Assembly (NCBI RefSeq): GCF_003065405.1
Contig: NZ_CP026947.1
Span: forward strand, 496,001-560,000
Reading direction: 5' to 3'
From: Corynebacterium yudongzhengii
GTDB taxonomy: Bacteria > Actinomycetota > Actinomycetes > Mycobacteriales > Mycobacteriaceae
DNA: 64,000 bases
Shown here: one piece after another, positions 19,448 to 28,348 of the stretch
Position numbering within the stretch: position 1 is the stretch's first letter
How the letters are laid out: the number at the start of each line of letters is the position of its first letter
Translations under genes and position numbers: made by a program
Notes under the pieces: generated by a model
Told to the model about the DNA's origin: nothing
Databases searched by the model: none
Seen by the model: only the letters and a program-made list of their open reading frames with translations

Positions 19448-20083
19448 ATGGACATCACCGTGGTCGATCACCCGCTTGCCGCCTCCCGCCTGACGATCCT
19501 GCGCGACGAGAGGACCAACAACTCCGGCTTCCGCTCCGCGCTCAACGATCTCGGCGCGATGCTCATCTACGAGGCCGCCCGGGACCTGCCCGTGGACCGT
19601 TTCCCGGTGGTCACGCCCGTCGCCAAGACGGAGGGCACGCGGCTTAAGAAACCGCCGATCATCGTGCCGGTGATCCGCGCCGGGCTCGGCATGGTGGATC
19701 CGGCACTGTCGATGATCCCGGACGCCCAGGTCGGGTTCATCGGGCTCGCGCGCAACGAAGAGACGCACGAGCCGGTGCCTTATCTCGAGGCGCTTCCCGA
19801 CGACCTCACCGACCAGCCCGTCTTCCTCGTCGACCCGATGCTGGCCACCGGCGGCTCGCTGTTGCACGCGATCCGCCTGCTCGCCGCGCACGGCGCGCGG
19901 GATATCACGGCGGTGTGCGTGGTCTCGGCCCAGCCGGGTGTCGACGCGCTCGCGGACGCCGAGGTCCCCGTCCGCCTCGTCACCGCCACCATCGACCCCG
20001 CACTCAACGAGGCCGCCTACATCGTGCCCGGTCTCGGCGATGCCGGCGACCGCCTGTACGGGCCCCGCAACATTGACCTTTAA
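19448..20083 (+). CDS. upp: Uracil phosphoribosyltransferase
   Basis: Salvages uracil to UMP using PRPP. The 211-residue protein starts [20 protein letters not shown], carries the PRPP loop in [17 protein letters not shown] and ends [11 protein letters not shown], all characteristic. An in-frame ATG at 19439 is three codons earlier, but the start at 19448 matches the family N-terminus. A TAGCAT box (19434-19439) lies 8 bases upstream. Confidence 0.96.
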   Translation: MDITVVDHPLAASRLTILRDERTNNSGFRSALNDLGAMLIYEAARDLPVDRFPVVTPVAKTEGTRLKKPPIIVPVIRAGLGMVDPALSMIPDAQVGFIGLARNEETHEPVPYLEALPDDLTDQPVFLVDPMLATGGSLLHAIRLLAAHGARDITAVCVVSAQPGVDALADAEVPVRLVTATIDPALNEAAYIVPGLGDAGDRLYGPRNIDL

Positions 20084-20087
20084 GGTA

Positions 20088-20103
20088 TTCTCGTCCCCGA
20101 GAA
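20088..20103. promoter_or_regulatory. Inverted repeat upstream of the HTH regulator gene
   Basis: TTCTCG and CGAGAA are separated by TCCC immediately after upp and 18 bases before the HTH gene start. There is no T-run after it, so an operator (possibly autoregulatory) is more likely than a terminator. Confidence 0.35.
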
Positions 20104-20121
20104 CAAGGGGGGAATCGGCTG

Positions 20122-20502
20122 ATGAAGCACTGGCCGCACTGGTCGAGCTACGCGCATGCGCTGGGGCGTCGGCTGCGTCAGGTGCGGCTGGCCCGGGGTC
20201 TAAGCCAGGCGCGGCTCGCCGAGCTGGCCGGCTTGTCGCGCAACCAGGTCTCGAACCTCGAGCGCAACGAGAACAACCGCCACGGCTCGATCGACCCGGT
20301 GATCTCCACCATCTACCGGCTGGCGGTGGTGCTCGATATCCCGCCGAGCAAGCTGCTGCCCGCCTCGGGGGAGAAAGTCGGCCAGTTCTGCCCGCCGGGC
20401 TCTAATGAAGGCCCTGCTCTGCGGCCTTTTTCGGAGGCGTTCATCACGCTCGCCGAGCCGGGCGAGGCCCCGGAATACGCCGCGCCGGCCGGCGAGGATT
20501 AG
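20122..20502 (+). CDS. XRE-family transcriptional regulator
   Basis: A 126-residue DNA-binding protein with a Cro/C1-type helix-turn-helix at about residues 14-70 (RLRQVRLARGLSQARLAELA, then LSRNQVSNLERNENN). The C-terminal part is short and shows no sensor domain. It lies between upp and the amidohydrolase gene. The GGGGGG-rich stretch before the ATG can serve as ribosome binding site. The target is unknown; a small inverted repeat directly upstream could be its own operator. Confidence 0.85.
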   Translation: MKHWPHWSSYAHALGRRLRQVRLARGLSQARLAELAGLSRNQVSNLERNENNRHGSIDPVISTIYRLAVVLDIPPSKLLPASGEKVGQFCPPGSNEGPALRPFSEAFITLAEPGEAPEYAAPAGED

Positions 20503-20518
20503 TGAACCGCTTGGTCTA
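20503..20518. promoter_or_regulatory. McbR-like operator upstream of the M20 amidohydrolase gene
   Basis: TGAACCGCTTGGTCTA, directly after the stop of the HTH gene and about 60 bases before the amidohydrolase start, is the exact reverse complement of the element upstream of metY (2947-2962). The McbR consensus half-site GTCTA is intact. The match suggests that the amidohydrolase belongs to the sulfur/methionine regulon. Confidence 0.5.
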
Positions 20519-20578
20519 GTATTACACTCTCTGCGATAAGCACTTCTGCCCGCAGACAGTGAAAGGACGGCCGCGAAC

Positions 20579-21757
20579 ATGTCGATTGCCTCGCTTGTCG
20601 ACGACTGGCTCACCACCCACCGCGACGAGGTCATCGGCTGGCGTCGCCACCTGCACGCCCACCCCGAGCTGTCCAACCAGGAGCGCCAGACCACGGAGTT
20701 TCTCGCCACCGTGCTGCGCGCCCACGGCCTGGAGCCGGTGCTCTTTCCCACCACCGGCCTCATGGTCGACATCGGCCCTGATACCGACCAACGCATCGCC
20801 TTCCGCGCCGACATCGACGCCCTGCCGATCACCGAGGTCACCGGCCTCGAATGCTCCTCGCTCAACCCGGGGGTCGCACACGCCTGCGGCCACGACGTGC
20901 ACACCACGATCGTCCTCGCGCTAGCCTGCGCGCTGGCCGATGCCGATCTCCCGCACGGCGTGCGCATGCTCTTCCAGCCGGCCGAAGAGATCGTCGACGG
21001 CGGCGCCGAAGACGTCATCGCCTGGGGCGGTCTTGAAGGGGTGAGCTCGATCTTCGCCGTCCACGTCGAGCCGAAGCTGCGCGTGGGGCGCATCGGCGTG
21101 CGCACCGGCGCGATCACCTCCGCCACCGACATCATCGAACTCGAAGTCCACGGCCCGGGCGGGCACTCCTCGCGCCCGCATCTATCTGCCGACGTCATCT
21201 ACGCCCTCGGCGCCCTAGCCACCCAGCTGCCGGCGTTGCTCTCGCGCCGGGTTGATCCGCGCAGCGGCACCGTGTTGGTGTTCGGCCAGGTCGACGCCGG
21301 CTATGCCCCCAACGCCATCCCGGAGACCGGGCGGATCACCGGCACCCTACGCACCGCCGATCACACCACCTGGCGCACGTTCGAGCCGCTGCTGCGCGAG
21401 CTCATCGGCCAGGTGCTCGCCCCGACGGGCTGTAGCTACGAACTGACCTACCACCGCGGGGTGCCGCCGGTGCTTAACGACGACGTCGCCACCTCATTGC
21501 TCGCCGCCGCGGGACGCTCCGGCGACCCCCAGGCCGTCGTCGAGGCCCCGCAGTCCTCCGGCGGGGAGGACTTTTCCTGGTACTTGGAGCGCGTGCCCGG
21601 CGCTATGGCCCGGCTGGGCTGCTGGTCCGGCGAGGGGGATCGCCAGGACCTGCACCAGGGGGACCTGGTGGTAGATGAAAACGCGATCTTCGTCGGCGCC
21701 CGGTTGTTCGCCGCCGTCATCGACGAGTACTGCGCGGTACCGGAACAGCGCGCGTAA
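20579..21757 (+). CDS. M20 family amidohydrolase/metallopeptidase
   Basis: A 392-residue amidohydrolase that likely cleaves N-acyl amino acids or related amides. It has the M20D metal motifs: HLHAHPELSNQE near the N-terminus, HACGHDVHTT (about residues 100-110), FQPAEEIVDGG with the catalytic Glu and HVEPKL. The C-terminal SSGGEDFSWYLERVPG is also typical. The upstream McbR-like site suggests a role in recovering sulfur-containing amino acids from conjugates. AAAGGA provides a ribosome binding site. Confidence 0.9.
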   Translation: MSIASLVDDWLTTHRDEVIGWRRHLHAHPELSNQERQTTEFLATVLRAHGLEPVLFPTTGLMVDIGPDTDQRIAFRADIDALPITEVTGLECSSLNPGVAHACGHDVHTTIVLALACALADADLPHGVRMLFQPAEEIVDGGAEDVIAWGGLEGVSSIFAVHVEPKLRVGRIGVRTGAITSATDIIELEVHGPGGHSSRPHLSADVIYALGALATQLPALLSRRVDPRSGTVLVFGQVDAGYAPNAIPETGRITGTLRTADHTTWRTFEPLLRELIGQVLAPTGCSYELTYHRGVPPVLNDDVATSLLAAAGRSGDPQAVVEAPQSSGGEDFSWYLERVPGAMARLGCWSGEGDRQDLHQGDLVVDENAIFVGARLFAAVIDEYCAVPEQRA

Positions 21758-21817
21758 AGACGAGAACAGGTAGAGTCTCACCCGGAATAAAAATCTTTTG
21801 GTGGAGGCTGAGACACA

Positions 21818-23224
21818 GTGAAGAAGAGAATCGTCATCATTGGTGGAGGCCCCGGCGGATATGAGGCGGCGCTGGTCGGTGCCGCCAACGGTGCGGAGAT
21901 CACCGTCGTCGAAGACTCCGGTATGGGCGGCGCGTCGGTGCGGCTCGACTGCGTGCCGTCGAAATCCTTCATCGCGGCCGCGAACATCAAGACCGACCTG
22001 CGCCGCGCCGACGACATGGGGCTCAACGAAGGCATCGGCGCGACCCATCTGTCGCTGACCGCGCTGAACAAGCGCGTCGCGGAGCTCGCCAGCCGGCAGT
22101 CGGAGGACATCTCGAAGCAGATGAAAGACTCCGGGGTGACGGTGATCAAGGGCCGCGGCTCCTTTACGAAGGAGCAGAAGAACAGCCTCATCCACACCGT
22201 CACCGTCGAAGAGCCCGACGGCACCACCCGCGACCTGGATGCCGACATCGTGCTGCTCGCCTCCGGCGCCCACCCGCGCGTGCTGCCGGGCGCGCGTCCC
22301 GACGGCGAGCGCATCCTCGACTGGCAGCAGATCTACGATCTCACCGAGCTGCCGGAACACCTGGTAGTCGTCGGCTCGGGTGTCACCGGCGCGGAGTTTG
22401 TCTCCGCCTTCGCCGAGCTCGGGGTCAAGGTCACGATGGTGGCCTCCCGCGATCGCATCCTGCCGCACGACGACGCGGATGCCGCCGACGTCCTCGAGGA
22501 GGTCCTCGCCGAGCGCGGCGTGAACCTGGAGAAGGACGCCCGCGTCGAAAGCGTGGAGAACACGGGCGACGGGGTGATCGTGAAGACCCAGGACGGCCGC
22601 GAGATCCGCGGTTCGCACTGTTTGATGTCGATCGGCTCCATCCCGAACACTGAGGCGCTTGGCCTGGACAAGCCCGGGGTGGAGACCACCGCATCCGGCC
22701 ACATCGAGGTCGACCGCGTCTCGCGCACCAACGTCCCCGGCATCTACGCCGCCGGCGACTGCACCAACTCCATGCCGCTGGCGGCGGTGGCCGCCATGCA
22801 GGGGCGCATCGCCATGAACCACGCGCTGGGCGATAGCGTGCAGCCGCTGCGCATGAAGACCGTCGCGCAGGCCGTGTTCACCCGCCCCGAGATCGCCGCG
22901 ATCGGCGTGACCGAAAAGCAAATTGCCGACGGCGACGTCCAAGCCCGCGCCATCACCCTGCCGCTGGCCTCCAACCCGCGGGCGAAGATGCGTTCGCTGT
23001 CCCGCGGTTTCGTGAAGCTCTTCTGCTCGAGCCGCTCGGGCACGATCATCGGCGGCGTCATCGTCGCGCCGATAGCCTCCGAGCTGATCACCACCCTGGC
23101 GCTGGCGGTCTCGCGTTCGGTGACCGTCAACGAGCTGGCCGATACCTTCTCGGTCTACCCCTCGCTGTCCGGTTCGATCACCGAGGCGGCGCGCCGGCTG
23201 ATCCAGCACGACGTGCTCGACTAG
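21818..23224 (+). CDS. lpdA: NAD(P)H-quinone dehydrogenase, LpdA-type flavoprotein
   Basis: A 468-residue FAD/NAD pyridine nucleotide-disulfide reductase family protein. The FAD motif GGGPGGYEAALVG is at the N-terminus, the NAD motif VVVGSGVTGAEFVSAFAELG in the middle and GIYAAGDCTNS binds the flavin. The usual redox pair CxxxxC is absent: the region reads GGASVRLDCVPSKS with only the second Cys. This is the pattern of the mycobacterial LpdA quinone reductase rather than true dihydrolipoamide dehydrogenase. It starts at GTG and ends in a CTAG shared with prpR. Confidence 0.9.
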   Translation: MKKRIVIIGGGPGGYEAALVGAANGAEITVVEDSGMGGASVRLDCVPSKSFIAAANIKTDLRRADDMGLNEGIGATHLSLTALNKRVAELASRQSEDISKQMKDSGVTVIKGRGSFTKEQKNSLIHTVTVEEPDGTTRDLDADIVLLASGAHPRVLPGARPDGERILDWQQIYDLTELPEHLVVVGSGVTGAEFVSAFAELGVKVTMVASRDRILPHDDADAADVLEEVLAERGVNLEKDARVESVENTGDGVIVKTQDGREIRGSHCLMSIGSIPNTEALGLDKPGVETTASGHIEVDRVSRTNVPGIYAAGDCTNSMPLAAVAAMQGRIAMNHALGDSVQPLRMKTVAQAVFTRPEIAAIGVTEKQIADGDVQARAITLPLASNPRAKMRSLSRGFVKLFCSSRSGTIIGGVIVAPIASELITTLALAVSRSVTVNELADTFSVYPSLSGSITEAARRLIQHDVLD

Positions 23225-24540
23225 TCGCGGGTGAGGTAGCGCTCTTCGGAACCCGTCTCCAAGTCGACGACGACCGTCTTGCCCGCCTCCGGGAACGCCC
23301 GCTGCGGGCAGTGCCGGCGCGGGCACGCCGTACACCCCGGCCCGATCGGGGTGGCGGCCTCGGCGGTGAGCTCGAGACCGTCGGAATATACCAGCCGGTG
23401 CGCCTGGTCGAGGTCGCAGCCTAGGGCCACCGCGAACTCCTTGCGCGGCTTGCCGAAGCCGCGCGCCGGCGCTGCGACATAGCGAGCCACCCACAGATAG
23501 CTCCGCCCGTCCGGCATCGAGGCGACTTGCCGGGTCACCCGCGCCGGGGTCTCGAACGCCCGGTGGATCACCCACAGCGGGCACGTTGCGGAGCTGCGGG
23601 AGAAGTGGAACCCCGTCGCCGACTGCCGCTTCGAGATGTTGCCCGCCCGGTCGGTGCGCACGAAGAAGAACGGCACCCCGCGCGCGCCGGGGCGCTGCAG
23701 TGAGGAAAGCCGGTGGCTGGTGGATTCGAAGCTGGCGGAGAAGTGGTAGGCGATCTTTTCGACGTCATAACGCGTCTCCTCCGCCCGCTGCAGAAACTCG
23801 GTATACGGCAGGGTCACCGCCGCGGCGAAGTACTGCGCCAGCCCTAAACGGGCGATCTCGCGGGATTCCTCCGTGGGCAGTTCGGCGGCGAGTTCGCCTA
23901 AGTGCTCGTCGTGGACGATGAGCGCGTACTGCAGGGCCATCTGGAAGCACAGCTGCGTGTGCCGCAGCCCGGTGCGCAGGGTCAGCGCCCGGGTGGCGCG
24001 ATCGAAGTGCCGGGCCGGGCCGGTGACGTCGCCGCGGAAGTTGACGGTCACCCCGGCGTCGCGCTCCAAGCGGTCGGCGAGCCGGCCGACGCGCAGCTGC
24101 ATCGAGCCGAGATCGGCCGCGAGCTGCTCGCCGGCGGTGTCGAGCGAGTGGATGTAGTTGCGGGTCTCGTAGAAGTAATCGCGCACCAGGGCGTAGGCGC
24201 CCGGGTCCTGATTCGGGGTGTGTAGCTGGTCGGTGAGTTCCTCGGCGATATGCGGGTAGCGCGCGGCGAGGTCGCTGAGCTGCTCGGCCGGGACGCGGGG
24301 GAGCGCCTCGTGCAGGGCGGCGACGGTGCGGGCGTCGGCGTCTTCGGAGAAGAACGTGGGATCGACGTCGAAGCTGCGCGCCAGGTTCATCAGCACGGTC
24401 ACGGTCAGCGGGCGTTGGTCGTTTTCGAGTTGGTTGAGGTAGCTCGTCGAGATATCTAGCCGACGCGCCATCTCCGTCTGCGTCAGTTCCGCGCCCCGCC
24501 GAAGTGTGCGAATCCGTCCCCCCGCGAAGAGTTTCGCCAT
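23221..24540 (-). CDS. prpR: Methylcitrate cycle regulator
   Basis: A 439-residue regulator with an N-terminal XRE helix-turn-helix (RRGAELTQTEMARRLDISTS and following) and the long C-terminal RamB/PrpR-type domain. It is divergent to prpD with 175 bases between, the position of PrpR in corynebacteria and of Rv1129c in mycobacteria. Cysteines in PGCTACPRRHCPQRAFP near the C-terminus, with one more Cys upstream (LGCDLDQ), could bind the iron-sulfur cluster reported for mycobacterial PrpR. It probably activates prpDBC in response to propionate metabolites; the AT-rich 24541-24715 gap should hold its sites. Confidence 0.9.
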   Translation of the reverse strand: MAKLFAGGRIRTLRRGAELTQTEMARRLDISTSYLNQLENDQRPLTVTVLMNLARSFDVDPTFFSEDADARTVAALHEALPRVPAEQLSDLAARYPHIAEELTDQLHTPNQDPGAYALVRDYFYETRNYIHSLDTAGEQLAADLGSMQLRVGRLADRLERDAGVTVNFRGDVTGPARHFDRATRALTLRTGLRHTQLCFQMALQYALIVHDEHLGELAAELPTEESREIARLGLAQYFAAAVTLPYTEFLQRAEETRYDVEKIAYHFSASFESTSHRLSSLQRPGARGVPFFFVRTDRAGNISKRQSATGFHFSRSSATCPLWVIHRAFETPARVTRQVASMPDGRSYLWVARYVAAPARGFGKPRKEFAVALGCDLDQAHRLVYSDGLELTAEAATPIGPGCTACPRRHCPQRAFPEAGKTVVVDLETGSEERYLTRD

Positions 24541-24715
24541 GGTCTCAACATCTCCTGATTCCGTACTGAACTGCAGTTTCCACAGTTTTCACAAATTTAC
24601 CAGTGTGACGCCACATAATTTAACACCTTTTGCAGTGACCTGCGGCACATTTTCGTGATTAGGCTGGCCGGCAGACAACGCGCGTCGCCAAGCACGAAGA
24701 AGGAGCCGCACCACA

Positions 24716-26215
24716 GTGATCGACCACACCGTCCGCACCCACCGCTCGGCCGAGGACTTCCCTTACGAAGAACACCTCGCCTACAAGATCGCCCGCGTCG
24801 CCGCCGACCCCGTCGCCGTACCCGCCGAGACGACCGAGATGATCATCAACCGCATCATCGACAACGCCTCCGTCGCCGCCGCCTCGCTGACGCGGCGCCC
24901 GGTGACGGTGGCCCGTCGACAAGCGCAAGCCCACCCCGTGGAAGGCAAGGGCGCGACCGTATTCGGCACCCACGGCCTCTTCTCCGCCGAATGGGCGGCC
25001 TGGGCCAACGGCACCGCCGTGCGCGAGCTCGACTTCCACGACACCTTCCTCGCCGAGGAGTACTCGCACCCCGGCGACAACATCCCCGCCATCCTCGCCG
25101 CCGCCCAGACCAGCGGCGCCACCGGCGCCGACCTCGTGCGCGGCATCGCCACCGGCTACGAAATCCAGGTCGACCTCGTACGCGGCATGAGCCTGCACAA
25201 GCACAAGATCGACCACGTCGCCCACCTCGGGCCCTCGGCCGCCGCGGGTATCGGCACGCTGCTGCACCTCGACGTGGACACCATCTACCAGGCCATTGGC
25301 CAGGCGCTGCACACCACCACCGCCACCCGCCAGTCGCGCAAGGGCGCGATCTCCTCCTGGAAGGCTTTCGCCCCCGCGTTCGCCGGCAAGATGGCCATCG
25401 AAGCCATCGACCGCACCATGCGCGGCGAAGGCGCCCCGGCGCCGATCTGGGAGGGCGAGGACGGCGTGATCGCCTGGCTTCTCGACGGCCCCGACGCCTC
25501 CTACACCATCCCCCTGCCGGCCGAAGGCGAGCCGAAGCACGCCATCCTGGACACCTTCACCAAGGAGCACTCCGCCGAATACCAGGCCCAGGCCATCATC
25601 GACTTAGCCCGCCGCATGCGCGAGCAGATCGACGACTTCTCGCAGATCGACTCCATCGTCTTGCACACCTCGCACCACACCCACTACGTCATCGGCACCG
25701 GCGCGAACGACCCGCAGAAGATGGACCCCCACGCCTCGCGCGAGACGCTCGATCACTCGATCATGTATATCTTCGCCGTCGCCCTCGAAGACGGCACCTG
25801 GCACCACGAGCGCTCCTATGCCCCGGAGCGCGCCAACCGCCCGGAGACCGTCGAGCTGTGGCACAAGATCTCCACCGTCGAGGACCCGGCGTGGACGAAG
25901 CGCTACCTGTCCACCGACCCGGACGAGAAGGCCTTCGGCGGCCGCGCCGTGATCACGCTCAAGGACGGCACCGAGATCGTCGACGAGATCGCGCTCGCCG
26001 ACGCCCACCCCGGCGGCGCCCGCCCGTTCGCGCGCGAGCAGTACATCGCGAAGTTCCGCGAGCTCGCCGAAGGCATCATCGATGACGCCGAACAGGACCG
26101 CTTCTTGGAGGCGGCGCAGAACGTCGAGAACCTCACCAACCTGACGGAGCTCAACTTCACCGTCAGCGAGGACGTACTCCACCGTGCACCCGAAACCCCG
26201 GAGGGACTGCTGTAA
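24716..26215 (+). CDS. prpD: 2-methylcitrate dehydratase
   Basis: Dehydrates 2-methylcitrate in the methylcitrate cycle, which detoxifies propionyl-CoA. The 499-residue protein belongs to the MmgE/PrpD family: [20 protein letters not shown] and [20 protein letters not shown] in the N-terminal half and [18 protein letters not shown] in the C-terminal half. Length is close to the usual 480-500. The GTG start follows AAGGAG. It is the first gene of prpD-prpB-prpC and lies directly against prpB. Confidence 0.96.
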   Translation: MIDHTVRTHRSAEDFPYEEHLAYKIARVAADPVAVPAETTEMIINRIIDNASVAAASLTRRPVTVARRQAQAHPVEGKGATVFGTHGLFSAEWAAWANGTAVRELDFHDTFLAEEYSHPGDNIPAILAAAQTSGATGADLVRGIATGYEIQVDLVRGMSLHKHKIDHVAHLGPSAAAGIGTLLHLDVDTIYQAIGQALHTTTATRQSRKGAISSWKAFAPAFAGKMAIEAIDRTMRGEGAPAPIWEGEDGVIAWLLDGPDASYTIPLPAEGEPKHAILDTFTKEHSAEYQAQAIIDLARRMREQIDDFSQIDSIVLHTSHHTHYVIGTGANDPQKMDPHASRETLDHSIMYIFAVALEDGTWHHERSYAPERANRPETVELWHKISTVEDPAWTKRYLSTDPDEKAFGGRAVITLKDGTEIVDEIALADAHPGGARPFAREQYIAKFRELAEGIIDDAEQDRFLEAAQNVENLTNLTELNFTVSEDVLHRAPETPEGLL

Positions 26216-27154
26216 ATGGCCGGACTGTTCAATTCCACGAAAACCCCCGCGGAGATCCGCCGCGAATTCCGCCAGGCGCTGAACTCCGGGACGATCCAGA
26301 AGCTGCCGGGCGCGTTCAACCCGCTGACCGCGAAGCTCATCGAAGACATCGGCTCGTTCGAGGGCGTCTACATCTCCGGCGCCGTGGTGGCCAACGAGCT
26401 TGGCCTGCCGGATATCGGCTTGACGACGCTCACCGAGGTCACGAATCGCTCTCGCCAGATCACTCGCGCGACCAGCCTCCCGGTGCTGGTCGACGCCGAC
26501 ACCGGATTCGGCGAACCCATGAGCGCGGCGCGCACCGTCAGCGAATTCGAAGACGCGGGCTTGGCCGGCTGCCACTTCGAAGACCAGGTCAACCCGAAGC
26601 GCTGCGGGCACCTCGACGGCAAGGAGGTCGTGCCGACCGAACTGATGGTCCGGCGCATCACCGCCGCCGCCAACGAGCGCCGCGATGAGAACTTCATCAT
26701 CTGTGCCCGCACCGATGCCGCCGGCGTCGAGTCGCTGGACTCGGCGATCGAGCGCGCCAAGGCCTATGCCGACGCCGGCGCCGACCTCATCTTCACCGAG
26801 GCGCTGTACTCGCCGGCGGACTTCGAGAAGTTCCGCGCAGCAGTGGACACGCCGCTTCTGGCGAACATGACCGAGTTCGGCAAGACCGAGCTCATGAGCG
26901 CCAGCCAGCTGCAGGACCTCGGCTACAACGCCGTGATCTACCCGGTGACCACGCTGCGCATCGCCATGGGCGCCGTGGAAGAGGCGCTGCGCGACATCGG
27001 CGAGACCGGCACCCAGACCGGGTGGCTGGATCGCATGCAGCACCGCTCGCGGCTCTACGAACTGGTCCGCTACGCCGACTACAACGCCTTCGACCAGGAC
27101 GTGTTCACCTACTCCGCGGACACCTACCAACCCACCTTCGACACCGACAAGTAA
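26216..27154 (+). CDS. prpB: Methylisocitrate lyase
   Basis: Splits 2-methylisocitrate into pyruvate and succinate. The 312-residue protein is an isocitrate-lyase superfamily TIM barrel with the metal-binding DADTGFGEP, the catalytic Cys in NPKRCGHLDGKEV and IICARTDAAG. It begins directly after the prpD stop, so the genes are translationally coupled. Confidence 0.96.
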   Translation: MAGLFNSTKTPAEIRREFRQALNSGTIQKLPGAFNPLTAKLIEDIGSFEGVYISGAVVANELGLPDIGLTTLTEVTNRSRQITRATSLPVLVDADTGFGEPMSAARTVSEFEDAGLAGCHFEDQVNPKRCGHLDGKEVVPTELMVRRITAAANERRDENFIICARTDAAGVESLDSAIERAKAYADAGADLIFTEALYSPADFEKFRAAVDTPLLANMTEFGKTELMSASQLQDLGYNAVIYPVTTLRIAMGAVEEALRDIGETGTQTGWLDRMQHRSRLYELVRYADYNAFDQDVFTYSADTYQPTFDTDK

Positions 27155-27171
27155 AGGACGGAACAACTGCC

Positions 27172-28311
27172 ATGACTGCACCCGAGATCAAGAAGGGCCT
27201 CGCCGGCGTCTACGCCGACTACACCGCCATCTCCAAGGTCAACCCGGAGACCAACTCGCTGCTCTACCGCGGCTACCCGGTCCACGAGCTCGCCGAGAAC
27301 TGCACCTTCGAGGAGGTCGCCTACCTGCTGTGGAACGGTGAGCTTCCCAACGACGAGCAGCTCGCCCAGTTCAAGAAGGAATGCCACAGCGGCCGCGAGC
27401 TCGACCAGGCGACCATCGACGTCGTCGAGTCCATGCCGAAGGACTGCCACCCGATGGACGTGCTGCGCGGGGCGATCTCCTTCCTCGGCACCTACGACGA
27501 GGAGCACTTCACCCCCAGCACCGAGCACATCCAGAAGATCGCCCGCCGCCTGCTGTCGAAGATCCCGACGATCGTCGCCCTCGACATCCGCCGCCGCCGC
27601 GGCGAGGGCTACGTCGCCCCGCGCACCGATTTGGGCTTCACCGAGAACTTCCTCTGGATGGTCTTCGGCGACGGGCCTGACTCCCCGCTGAACAAGCCGG
27701 GCGACGTCGAGTGCTTCGAGAAGTCCATGATCCTCTACGCCGAGCACTCGTTCAACGCCTCGACGTTCACCGCCCGCGTGATCACCTCGACGCTCTCGGA
27801 CGCGTGGTCCGCGATCGTCGGCGCCATCGGCGCGCTGAAGGGCCCGCTGCACGGCGGCGCCAACGAGGCCGTCATGCACAACATGATCGAGGTTGGCGAC
27901 CCCTCCCGCGCCGCCCAGTGGTGCAAGGACAAGCTCGCCAACAAGGAGCTGGTCATGGGCTTTGGGCACCGCGTCTACAAGAAGGGTGACTCCCGCGTGC
28001 CGACGATGGAAGCCGCCTTCCGCAAGCTCGCCAGCGAGCACGAGGGCACCGAGAAGTGGGTCGAGATGTACGACATCATGGCCGAGACCATGTACGAGAA
28101 CACCTCGATCAACATCCGCCCGAACCTGGACTTCCCGTCCGGGCCCTCGTACTACATCATGGGCTTCGACATCCCGTTCTTCACCCCGCTGTTCGTGATG
28201 TCCCGAATCACCGGCTGGACTGCGCATATCATCGAGCAGTTCGAGAATAATTCTCTGATTCGTCCGCTTTCTGCCTACAACGGTCCCGACGAGCGCCACG
28301 TGGAGAAATAG
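27172..28311 (+). CDS. prpC: 2-methylcitrate synthase
   Basis: Condenses propionyl-CoA with oxaloacetate. The 379-residue citrate-synthase-family protein shows the catalytic histidines in LKGPLHGGANEAVM and MGFGHRVYKKGDSR and the late substrate-binding region PSGPSYYIMGFDIP. The short form and its operon position with prpD and prpB mark it as methylcitrate rather than main citrate synthase. The start MTAPEIKKGLAGVYADYTA follows AAAGGACGG; upstream in-frame ATGs overlap prpB and are not needed. Confidence 0.96.
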   Translation: MTAPEIKKGLAGVYADYTAISKVNPETNSLLYRGYPVHELAENCTFEEVAYLLWNGELPNDEQLAQFKKECHSGRELDQATIDVVESMPKDCHPMDVLRGAISFLGTYDEEHFTPSTEHIQKIARRLLSKIPTIVALDIRRRRGEGYVAPRTDLGFTENFLWMVFGDGPDSPLNKPGDVECFEKSMILYAEHSFNASTFTARVITSTLSDAWSAIVGAIGALKGPLHGGANEAVMHNMIEVGDPSRAAQWCKDKLANKELVMGFGHRVYKKGDSRVPTMEAAFRKLASEHEGTEKWVEMYDIMAETMYENTSINIRPNLDFPSGPSYYIMGFDIPFFTPLFVMSRITGWTAHIIEQFENNSLIRPLSAYNGPDERHVEK

Positions 28312-28348
28312 ACTGGTTATAAGCGCCGTATCATAGAAGGGATTCACC

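Noticed and set aside
21494..23584. 696-codon open frame on the minus strand opposite lpdA
   Set aside because: Antisense shadow produced by GC-biased codon use; it also runs into the oppositely placed real genes amidohydrolase and prpR.
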